Positions 34,934-45,100 of a stretch of DNA of 64,000 bases are shown here, piece after piece (the first letter of the stretch is position 1; every line of letters begins with the position of its first letter). The stretch spans positions 16,045 to 80,044 of the forward strand of contig CAWFSG010000014.1 of NCBI GenBank assembly GCA_963818445.1, in the 5' to 3' direction. The notes beneath the pieces are model-generated. The model made no database searches. It was not told where the DNA came from and was given only the letters and a program-made list of their open reading frames with translations. A program made the position numbers and the translations under genes. Source of the DNA: Prado023 sp963818445 (GTDB lineage: Bacteria; Actinomycetota; Actinomycetes; S36-B12; CAIYMF01).

Positions 34934-36400
34934 TCAGCGCGCGACCCAGATCGACACCCCACGACCCGGGCAGCGGAACTCGGCCGACCCCGCTGCGTCG
35001 GTCGTGATCGCGTCCGGGGATGGCGCCGGTCACGTCGGTGAAGGCGCCTCCGGCACGCCCGGTGTCGAAGCGCTGCGCGCCGTCCCCGCCGTTGCTCATC
35101 AGGACCACGACCACCAGGCCCATCGGCAGCGGCGCACCCACCCGATCACGTTCGAGTGGTCGAACGCGTCGCACTGCTCGGCGTCGCCGAGGTCGCGCCG
35201 CAGCGCCAGGCAGAGGTCGAGGAACCCCCGGTGCGAGGTCATCTCCACGTCGACGGGTTCCTCGCCCCAGCGCTGCTCGGTGTAGGCCGCGCCGTCGTAG
35301 TCGGCCTGGAACACGCACGGGAACCCCTCGCGGCGCAGCAGGATCAGCGCGTAGGCCAGCGGCTTGAACCAGTCGGCGACCGTGGACTCGAGGGCCTGCA
35401 TCGGTTGCGAGTCGTGGTTGTCGACGAATGTCACGGCCATGTCGTGGCGTGCGGCCACGAGCGTGCCGTCGAAGATCGTGCGCAGGTCGAACGAGTTGCC
35501 CTCGATGCCGGCCCGGTGGAACGCGAAGTGCAGCGGCACGTCGAAGAGCATCATCCGGTCGCCCACGGCGGCCAGGAACCACTCGAGCGCCCCCAGGTCA
35601 GCGCTCCAGTACTCGGCGACCACGGGGATCTCGCGACCGGAGTGCGCGCGCAGGGCGTCGAGGTAGATCGGCAGGACCCAGGCGGGGATGTGCTTGACGG
35701 CGTCGAGTCGCAGCCCGTCGACCCCGGTGGTGTCCAGGTACCAGGCGCCCCAGTCGATCGTCATCGCCTGGACCTCGGGGTTGGACTGGTCGACGTCGCA
35801 GCCCATCAGGTAGGCGTAGTTGCCGAACTCGTCGGCCACGTGCTGGTCGAAGGTCTTGCCCTCGAAGAGGTAGATCGTGTCCCACTCGTCGGGGCGTCGC
35901 TCGTCGAAGTCGACGGCGTCGAAGTGCCGGTGGTCCAGGGTGCGACTCGTCGTACGCACCCGCCGCGGCCGGCGAAGTCGAAGCGCGTCCACACCTCCAC
36001 CTCGCGGGTCGGCCCGGACGGTCGGCTGCGATCGTGCGTGGAGTGCGGCGTGGCCCGGATCACCTCGGATCCGTCGGCCCCGAGGCGGTGGTTCCAGACG
36101 ATGTCGGCGTACACCGCGATCCCCGCTGCCTGCAGCGCGCGGATCGTCGCGAGGTACTCGTCCTTCGTGCCGTACTTGGTCGGGATGGTGCCGCGCTGGT
36201 CGAACTCGCCCGAGGTCGTACATGTCGTAGACGCCGTAGCCCACGTCGTACCCGCCGACGTGCCCCTTGTACGCCGGCGGCAGCCAGACGGCCGTGAAGC
36301 CGGCCGCGGCCAGCTCGTCTGCCCGCGCAGCGACCTCACGCCAGAGGGTCCCGCCCTGGGGCAGGTACCAGTGGAAGGCCTGGAGCATCACCCCGGTCAT
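34934..36400 (-). CDS. GH13 cytoplasmic alpha-amylase; multiply frameshifted
   Basis: ATG 36400 begins MTGVMLQAFHWYLPQGGTLW, the typical start of AmyA/AmyS-type intracellular amylases. The barrel is read in pieces. After YDMYDLG an extra base in the CCC run at 36209-36211 moves it to EFDQRGTIPTKYGTKDEYLA. Two further insertions near 35962 and 35945 restore the original frame at TLDHRHFDAVDFD. The nucleophile is the Asp in VDGLRLDAVKHIPAW, the acid/base Glu is in PVVAEYW, and the third Asp is in VTFVDNHDSQPM. Indels near 35125 and 35017 affect the C-terminal domain (PMGLVVVVLMSNGGDGAQRF, DAITTDAAGSAEF). It would cut intracellular alpha-glucans. Confidence 0.82.
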
Positions 36401-36500
36401 GGGTGCTCGACGCCCCGTGGTGCGGTCGGGGTCACGGCTGCCATGGTTGATCGTCGCACGGACGCCGCGGAAGTCGCGGTCGGGCGGCTACCCTGACCAG

Positions 36501-37265
36501 ATGCAGTGGCTGACGCGTGGCGAGGAACAGGTGCCGCCCGGGCAGCAGTGGTTGACCGGGGCTGAGGCCGCCCGGGCGTCGGGGATGCGATTCACCAAGC
36601 GCCGCAACGAGTACCTGGTGCGTCGCTACGCCGGCAAGTGCGCGGTTGCCGCGGCGGTGGGGATCGCGTCCGATCCGGTCAGCCTGGGCCGGATCGGGGT
36701 GCTGAACCGGATGACGGGTGCGCCCTACGTCGAGGTCGACGGCCGAACCCTCGGCCTGGACATCTCGCTGACCGATCGCGCGGGTTGGGCGGTCTGCCTC
36801 GTCGGGCCGGACCTCGGCGCAGTCGGGGTCGACCTGGAGATCGTCGAACCCCGCAGCGCCGGCTTCGTCAGCGACTTCCTGACGCCCAGCGAGCAGGCCG
36901 TCGTCGCCGGCGCTCCCGGCCCCGACGGGCACGACGCCGCGGCCAACCTGATCTGGTCGGCCAAGGAGAGCGCCCTGAAGGTGCTGCGCACGGGCCTGCG
37001 CGCCGACACCCGCACGGTCGAGGTGGTCCTCGAGGACCCGGCGGGCATCAGCGCCGGAGCGCGGCGAGCCGACGGGTGGCAGCGCCTGGCCGTGTCCTCC
37101 GGGGACAGCCGGTTCCCGGGCTGGTGGCGCCGGGACGGGGTGTTCCTGCTCACCATGGTCGCCGCGAGCGGGCTGGACGATCCGCCGCAGGAGCTCCCCG
37201 GCTCAGCCGACCTCACCCGGGCAGCCCCCATCCACTCCTGGGTGACCCACCCCCTGGTCGACTGA
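36501..37265 (+). CDS. Sfp-type 4'-phosphopantetheinyl transferase
   Basis: ATG 36501 gives 254 residues. The enzyme moves phosphopantetheine from CoA to a carrier domain. LTDRAGWAVCLVGPDLGAVG leads to GVDLEIVEPRS, the first acidic metal-binding motif, and IWSAKESALKVLRTG is the WxxKEaxxK motif with the catalytic Glu and Lys. RFTKRRNEYLVRRYAGK is the usual N-terminal helix. Its stop lies 14 bases from the stop of the carboxylase gene, on the opposite strand. It is the PfaE-equivalent and the obvious candidate to modify the five carrier domains of the synthase. Confidence 0.9.
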   Translation: MQWLTRGEEQVPPGQQWLTGAEAARASGMRFTKRRNEYLVRRYAGKCAVAAAVGIASDPVSLGRIGVLNRMTGAPYVEVDGRTLGLDISLTDRAGWAVCLVGPDLGAVGVDLEIVEPRSAGFVSDFLTPSEQAVVAGAPGPDGHDAAANLIWSAKESALKVLRTGLRADTRTVEVVLEDPAGISAGARRADGWQRLAVSSGDSRFPGWWRRDGVFLLTMVAASGLDDPPQELPGSADLTRAAPIHSWVTHPLVD

Positions 37266-37279
37266 CCCCCGGCCGTGCG

Positions 37280-40200
37280 CTACTCGCCGGACTCCTCCTT
37301 GGCCATGCCCCGCTCGAGGGCGTCGATGACGTAGGGGCGCAGGTCCGCTGCGGTGATGATCCGGTCGACCGAACCCATCTCCAGGGCCCGATCGATGGTG
37401 TGCACCGCGTCGAACTCGCCGGCCGCCTCACCGAGCTTCTCGGAGCGCACCTGCTCGGTGATCTCCGCGAGCCGGGCACGCCGCTCGGTCGCCTCCGCCC
37501 CGGTGGTCCCGGCCAGCAGCTTCTTGGCCGCGACGACGCGGGGATCGGCATCCACCCGCCCGCGGACCTCACGGGCGAACACGGTGGCCGCCGCCGGGGC
37601 GCCGCCGATCACCGAGGCGTACGAGCCCTCAACGGCGACGACCTCCATCTGGGGGTTCAGCGCCTTGGAGAACACCACGAACGCTCCACCGTGGTACCGC
37701 GAGATCACCACGAACACGATGGGTCCCTTGAAGTTGGTGACCGCGCGGCCGATCTCCGCGCCGTACTCCAGCTGCCAGTGCCGCATGGACTCCGGTGACC
37801 CGTCGAACCCGGACAGGTTGGCCAGAACGACCAGGGGGCGGTTGCCGCTGGCAGCCGTCACCGCCCGTGCGGTCTTGCGCGAGGCCTGCGGGAACAGGGT
37901 GCCCGACGTCCACGACGGCGGCCCGTCGGCGGGGACGAACCCGCGCCGGGGGATCGGCCGGGACTCCAGGCCGAGCATGCAGACGCTGATCCCGCCGACG
38001 CGGGCATCCCAGACCACGGAGTTCTCGCCACCACGCCAGCGCTCCCAGCGCTCCAGCGGCTCGCTGTCCTGGTCGGTCACCGACCGCATCACCGAGCGCA
38101 CGTCGAAGGGCTTCTTGCGCTCCGGGTTCTTCTCGGAGGAGAACACGTCGCCCACGACGGTGAAGTCGCAGTCCGGGACGGCTGCGTGCGGGAACGGCCG
38201 CACGTCGCGGTTCGGCGGGTCGGTGCTCTGGATCCGCCGCGGGAACCGCTCGCCGGGCTTCACGTAGGTGTACTCGTAGTGGTGCAGGAGCAGCTGGCAT
38301 GCGTCGGCCAGCGACGGGGCCCAGTACTGCGCCTGGCCGTTGGGGCCCATCACCCGCTCGTAGCCGCCGATGCCGAAGTTGTCGTCGGCGGACACGCCCC
38401 CGGAGAAGTCCAGGGCCTGCTTGCCGGTGAGCACCATCGAGCTGCCCGGGGTCATGATCAGGATGCCGCGGGTGTGCATCAGCATCGTGGCCTCGGCGTT
38501 CCAGTACGGCTGGCCGCCGACGTTGATGCCGGTCACGACGATGTTGATCTCGCCGCCACCCTGGGTGAACTCGATGATCCTGCGCAGTGTGAGCGCGATC
38601 CAGTCCATGTTCTCGGTGCCGGACTCCATCGAGATCAGCGCACCGGAGGAGACCGCGAACCACTCGACGGGAACACCCATGTCGGCAGCCAGGGCCAGGG
38701 CGGCGTTGACGATCCGGCACTCCGGCTCGGCGAGGTTGCCCAGGCCGCGGGTCGGGTCCGACAGCATGATCACGCGCGTCATGCCCTCGGGGTAGGCCTC
38801 GGTGTAGGTGGTGAGCAGCCCGACCACGAGGTTCGAGCTGTTCAGGCCCGGCTCGCGCATGACGGGAACGAGGACCTCGCCGGACTCGTCGAGGTCGTGC
38901 TCGACGAAGTGCGCGGGCAGGAACTTGCCGACCGTCCCGGGCTGCGGGGCGAACATCCGCAGGATCTCGAACGGGTAGGGCACGCCGAACCGCTGCGCCG
39001 TGAGCACCTTCTGGCGGTAGCGGGTGAGCGGGCGGACGATGTCGTCGCGGACCGGCTCCTCGGTGACCGTGATGGCGCGGGTGATGATCCCGTCGACGTT
39101 GAACACCGTGGGCTTCAGGGTCCCGTCGGGCTGCGGCATCGAGGTGCGCAGGACCACGAGCTCCAGCCCGGCGCCCCCCGCCAGCGGGATCATCATCTCG
39201 GCGAGGTCGGGCCAGTGCTCCTTGGGCACGGTCCAGGGCGGTCGCACGAACAGGGTGATCCGGTTGGCCTGCGGCCGACCCCGTTCCGGGAACGTGGCCC
39301 GGGCACGACGCATCGCGATGATCGCCTGCAGGCCCATGCGCTCCAGGGTGGGGTAGCCCGGTGCGCCGCCCCGGGAGTCGGGCACGACCGTCATGTCGCG
39401 GACCTCGGCCAGGGCGAACAGGCGATGGTCCTTGGGGTTGTCGCGGGCCACGCCGTGGAACAGGTAGACGTCCTCCATGGACGGCAGGCGGGTCAGGTCG
39501 AAGTTCTCCAGGCGCCAGAGCTCCAGGCGCTTGGCCAGCATCGGGTGCAGGTTGCGGTAGAAGTGGTCCTCCGCCAGACCCCCACCCTCGCCGGTCCGGA
39601 ACGTGAAGTACTGGGTCTGGTTCTCCGGGTCGATGTCGGCGGCCAGGCTCGTCACCGTCACGTCGAGGCGCCAGATCCGTCGGCCGATGTCCCATCCGGC
39701 CACCTGCTCGGCGATCACCGCGGACAGCTCGTCACCGCTCGGGTGACTGTCGGGGCGCCAGGTCATGACGTCGATGACCGGGTTCCGGCTCGGGTCCACG
39801 CCGGCCAGGTGCGCGGCCACGGCCGAGCCCACCGCGCTGATGTCGCTGAACGGCGTGAACGCCAGGACCACGTGGATCGAGCGTCCCTCGAAGTCGTAGT
39901 CGGCGTGGCAGAGCATGATCCCCTGCACCTCCACGACCTTCGAGGTCGCGGATCGGACGGGTGCGGTACCAGCGCCGTGCCCGGATCTCCAGGAGTGCTG
40001 CCTGCAGGTCCTTGTCCGTGCTGGACATGCGGCGACGCAGGAGGAGCTTGCGCATCGGCTGGGGGGCGTCCACCAGGGCGGTGATGCGCTCGTCGCGCTC
40101 GGGGCGGTTGGGGTCCTCGGCCAGGGCGTCGAGGTGGGCCTCCATGCGGGCCTGCGTCTGCGCCCGTCCAGCCTCGACGACCGGCTCGTCGATGAACCGG

Positions 40201-42173
40201 AACCGGGCGTCCCGGCTGAGATCGGCCACGGACTCCAGCTGCCCCTGCGTCGAGGCGGTCAGGCGGTCGTAGCGCATGCGCGCCGAGTCGTCGACGAAGG
40301 GAAGGATGCGGTCCCGGTAGCGCAGGCGCCGCTCGAGGATGCCGGTCACCACGCGTGCCAGTTGCGGGCGCCGTTCCTGGGAGCCGAACAGCAGCACGAC
40401 GGCCTGTTCCAGGTCAGGGCTGCGGTGCAGGTCGGTCACGCCGTACCGCGCCAGGACCCTGGCCAGGCGCCGACGCATCTGCACGGGCAGCCCGACGCGG
40501 TCCGGGTCCAGCCACTGGATGTAGCCCAGCAGGTACTCGCGGGCGGTGGTCACCCGGAGGTCGGACTGGGCGCCGCCCTCACGCTCGGACTGCCAGAGCA
40601 GGCCCAGGTCGGTGAACAGGTCGAGGAAGCCGTCCTCGGCGGCGAGCAGCTTGGTGTCCCCGGAGCTGGCGCGGTTGGCGAACGAGCGCTGCTCGGCCAG
40701 GAGGGACGACAGGGACGCGGGGTCGAGCTCGTAGCCGAGCAGGTAGCCCCGCAGGGCGGTGTAGACCCGCTCGAACGGGGGCCGGCCGGAGGTGTCGGCA
40801 AGGGCCATCCCGGCGAAGCTGACCCGTGACCCGTTGGTGGGCTGCACGGTGGTCTCCACGTCGCCGCGCGTCGCCGGGCGGATCAGGACCAGCGGGACTC
40901 CGGCGTCCACCTGCTCGTTGGGCAGCACCGCCACGGACGTGATGGTGCCGGCGAACGGCGCCCGGAGGGTGGACTCCATCTTCATCGCCTCAGCCACGAC
41001 GATGGGGTCGCCCTCGGCGACATCCTGGCCGGGGGAGACGGCGACGGACACGATGAGTGCCGGCCACTGCGCGCGCACGGCGATGCCCTCGTCCCGGTCG
41101 ACCCGGTGGGCGATCCCGTCGATCTCGAGCAGGCAGCCGGTCCCGTGCGAGGCGATCACGACGTGGCGCTCGCGGCCGGCGGCCGTCACCGTCCACTCGT
41201 AGTCGTTCGCCCGGTCGATGGCGACCTCAGCAACGGCGTCCCCGGAGTCCACGCGATAGGTGTGTGGCCCGGTCTGGAACACCGTCAGGGCGTACTGCTG
41301 GCCGTGGTAGTTCAGGCTGGTCGCGACACCCGACGCATCGACCGGCTCCGGGCGGCCACGCTCAGCCCGAGCGTGGAAGGCGGCTCGTGCGGTCTCGCGC
41401 TGGGAGTCACTGGCCCGGACCGCCGACACCAGGACGGCCAGCGGATCGGACTCGGGACGCACGCGGGCAGGGGCATCGCCCATCTCCGCGGTGACGGCGG
41501 CGAGCAGCTCACTGCGGTTGCTTGCCGAGTTCGCCACCACGAGGGCGCAGTCGGACAGGGCGTGGCGCATCCGCGCCAGGGCGGTGGCGCGGTCACGGCC
41601 ATGGGCGACGATGCGCAGGGCCACGCCGGAACCGACTTCGGCGCCCACCGCGGCGCATTCGACGACCCGGATCCCGGGGCCCAGCGGCGGGCGGACATGG
41701 AGCACGGACGCGCCCTCGGGGGCGTCGGCTGCGAACAGGCGCGCCTCGATCGCGTGGCCCGAGGCTACGTGGGGCTGCTGATCGCCGAGTTCCGTCAGGT
41801 CGATGGCGAGCAGTTCCTCAGCCAGGGCCCACCCACCCAGGGCCCCTCCACCCGGGGCAGTGCCGGTGGACGTGTCGTCCGGGACGGCTGCGGGGGCCGG
41901 ATCCAGGGTGACGGTCAGCGCCACATCGTGGCGGCCGGGTCCGCGCATCGCCGCGACTGCCCGGGCCTCCTGGGCCGCCAACTCGGCGGAGGCAGGATCC
42001 AGGGCAGGGCTCTCGATCAGTGAGCCCTGCGCCAGGCCGGCTCCGGTGAGTTCGCGGCAGGCGGGAAGGACCCACGCCTGTCCGGACGTGCCGATCAACA
42101 CCGGTACTTCGACCTTCACGACCGCCACCTGTTCTGCCTCTGGTGCCTTCTTGCCCCGACGTGGTGCGCCCAT
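37280..42173 (-). CDS. eukaryote-type fused acyl-CoA carboxylase (degenerate BC part - BCCP - central - CT); frameshifted
   Basis: ATG 42173 lies just past the synthase stop (coupled). The first 15 residues are basic. Residues about 20-90 resemble the middle of a biotin carboxylase ATP-grasp domain, but the conserved RDCSxQRRxQK region is replaced by CRELTGAGLAQGSLIES, and everything before it is missing. GHAIEARLFAADAPEGASVL follows, matching the carboxylase C-terminal domain. The biotin site is the Lys in VVAEAMKMESTLRAPFAG near residue 398. A central region (RILPFVDDSARMRYDRLTAS) and the carboxyltransferase follow, the latter with TGINVGGQPYWNAEATMLM and VLTGKQALDFSGGVSADDNF. One surplus base at 39939-39940 splits the gene; repaired, it has about 1,630 residues. 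It probably supplies malonyl or alkylmalonyl extender with a separate biotin carboxylase. Confidence 0.85.
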
Positions 42174-42178
42174 GGGTG

Positions 42179-45100
42179 TCAATCCGCCATCACAGTGCGG
42201 ATGGGTGCCTGCACATCATCGGCCAACGGCTGGGGCAGTGTCACGGTGCGGTAGCCCTCCAGACGGACCAGAACTGCTCCGGACACGTCGGTGACGACGC
42301 AGTCGAACCCGTCCGGGCCCTGCTGCGCGGTGACGGTCAACGGGCCCTCGGCGGACTCGCCGGCCGAGCCGAGCACGACTGCGCGGGTCACGTGCGTGGG
42401 CAGCGCCATCCGGCCCTCACGGCCGACCTCCCAGAGCCCGGCGGCCTGGAAGCACAGCTCGATCAGGCGGGGTGCTGCCTGGGTCGGCTGGTCGCTGGGT
42501 ACGTGGTTGGGCGGGAGGTCGGAGGCGAACAGCGCCGCCGGGCCGTCCCCGTCGCGCCACGCAGCCTCGATCACCTGGTAGGCAGGGCCGTGGAAGAACG
42601 CCGCGTAGATGACGTCCGCCGCGACCTCAGCGCCCTGGCGTGCGGGCGGGTCCTGGTGCTCGGGTTCGGGTGCCGAGCGGGTAAGCCGAACCAAGCCGGT
42701 GAAGTGCGTCGTCCGGGTCGGCACGTCGGATCCGGGCAGCTGGCGCTCGGCCTCGATCCGGCACTCGGCCAGCAGGTCCTCGCCGTCGGGGCGCACGAGG
42801 GCGCTGACCTCGATCGTGCGCGGCTCGTCCCGGTAGAACTTCAGTGGCGCGTGGAAGTCCACGTCCTCCACCGAGGCCAGCGACCACCCGGGCGCAATCA
42901 GCCGGGACACCTCGACCATTCCCTCCATCCCCATCACAGCGGGCAGCAGGGACGTGACGCGGTCACCGCGGTGGTCGTCGAGGAACGGCTGCTCCTTCGG
43001 GTCCAGCGTGGTGCGCACGGTGATCCCGTAGTTGACGCTGTCGCGCACGACCTCGCCGACCATCGGGCCGGCCTGGGCGCACGCCTCGGCGAACGCCGCA
43101 GGGTCCACGCCGCCGGCTGGGTCGAACTCGGCGGCCATCATGCCCAGGGTGCCGGCCACCACGACCTCGCCCGCGGGCACGCCGCTGGTGATCTCACGAC
43201 GGATCCAGGCGATACCGGCCTGCGGGGGCAGCATCTGGACGCCGGCGGCCTCCATGATCTTCGGGATCGAGCCGCGCGTGGCCATCCCGATGCCGCCCCA
43301 CGCGGTCCAGTCCAGCGCGATCGCGTGGGTGTCGGGCCGGGTTCGCCGCATGCTGCTGGCGATCTTGCACAGCAGGTCGTTGGCAGCCGCGTAGTCGGTC
43401 TGGCCCGGCGTTGCCGAACCGGCCGGCGACGGAGCTGAACCCGACCGTGGCACCGATCGGCATGTCGCCGGCTGCGCTCATCAGGTTGAACCAGCCGTCG
43501 GCCTTGACGCCGAACACGAGCTCGAACTCCGCGCGCTCCTTCTTCGCCAGGCCCTTGCTGATCTCCAGCCCGGCCGCGTGCAGCAGGACGTCGATGCGTC
43601 CGTGCGCCTCGCGGATCTGCTCCACGATGGCCCCGACCGCCTCACCGTCGCGCAGGTCGACACAGTGGTAGTGCGCCGTGCCGCCAGCAGCGGTGACGGC
43701 CTCGATCGCTGACAGGGCGGAGGCCAGCCGCTCGAAGCGCGCCAGCTCCCGCTCGATCAGGACCGGGGTCGCCTTCTCGCCGCGGGCGGTGATCTGCTCG
43801 GCCAGGTGCGGCTTCATGCTGTCCGGGTCATTCAGGAAGCGCTGCAGCTCCGGGTCGTTCGTGTCCGGGGCGGCCGCGAGGTCCAGCAGGTGGAACGTGC
43901 CGCCGGAGGCCGTGGCGAGGTCGGCGGTGATCGCCGACACGATGCTGCCGGCAGCACCGGTGATCAGGAACACCGAGTCGCTGCCCAGTTCCATCGCGCC
44001 CGGAAGCGGTGCGTCGACCGCGGGGAACGGCTGGGTGCTCAGGCCCACGCCCCAGCGGAGGTCGTCCAGGTGGCCGATCTCCACGCAGCCCGGATCGGAC
44101 AGCGCCTCGGCGATCAGGGCGTCGGCCAGGGCGGCCGTCTTGCGGCTGGCCGGGAAGTCGACAGCCTTGACCAGCACGTCGGCGCGCTCGCGCTTGTACG
44201 ACTTGGCGAACCCGACGACGGTGCCACCCAGGGGGGCGGTGGCGCCCGTTGCCCCGTAGCCGTGCTGCCCGCCCAAGCGGGAGCCGGTGACCAGGAACGG
44301 CTTGGCCTCGATGACCTCGTGGAACAGCGCGTGCAGGGCGACCACGCGCCGGCGCAGGGCCTCGCGCCATCCGGCCAGGTCCATGTCGCTGGTCGAGCCC
44401 TCGTCGTCGAGGGCTGGCAGCCAGAACACGCCCGTCAGTGGGGCCTCAGTGGTCCAGCCCGCCACCGCGGCCAACAGGTCGTCGGTCGGCGTTGCCGCCT
44501 CGACTGCCAGCACGTCGACGCCCAGGCCGGTGAGCTTCTTGACCAGGGACTTGCCGACGCCCCCCTCGTCGAGGACGACCAGGATTCGGGCACCGTCACC
44601 GAGGTTCACCCCGGTGGGGGTGCACACGCCCAGGTCGGGGCGCAGGGCCGGGACCGGGACGCGCCGGGGAAGGGCGTCCACGGCCGCGAAGTCACCGACG
44701 AACGCCGGGGCGTTGGCAGACGGAGCGGCACCGGCTGCGGCGGCGGCCGCGGGGGCCGCGGGGGCGGCGTCCCCTACTGGGGCAGCGGCGGCGACGGGTT
44801 GGATGCCGGTCTTGTCGCGGACCCAGCCGATGACGTGGGTGAGGGTGGGGAAGTCGCGCAGTTGGAGGTTCTCGTCGCGTTCGACGTTGAACTTGTCGCG
44901 GACGGCGGCGAAGACCTCAGCCTGCTTGACGGTGTCGACGCCGAGGTCGGCCTCGAGGTCGAGGTCCAGGTCGAGCAGCTCGGCGGGGTAGCCGGTCATC
45001 TCGGCCACGATGGTCACGACGGCGTCGGTGACCTCATCGGCGGCCGGTGCGCCCGCTGGCGGTGGTGCTGACGATTCCGACCGTGGGAACGCGGTGCTGC

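Noticed and set aside
39732..39950. Programmed frameshift between the BCCP and CT parts of the carboxylase
   Set aside because: No slippery heptamer or downstream structure was evident and the same kind of extra base occurs in many unrelated genes of the window.
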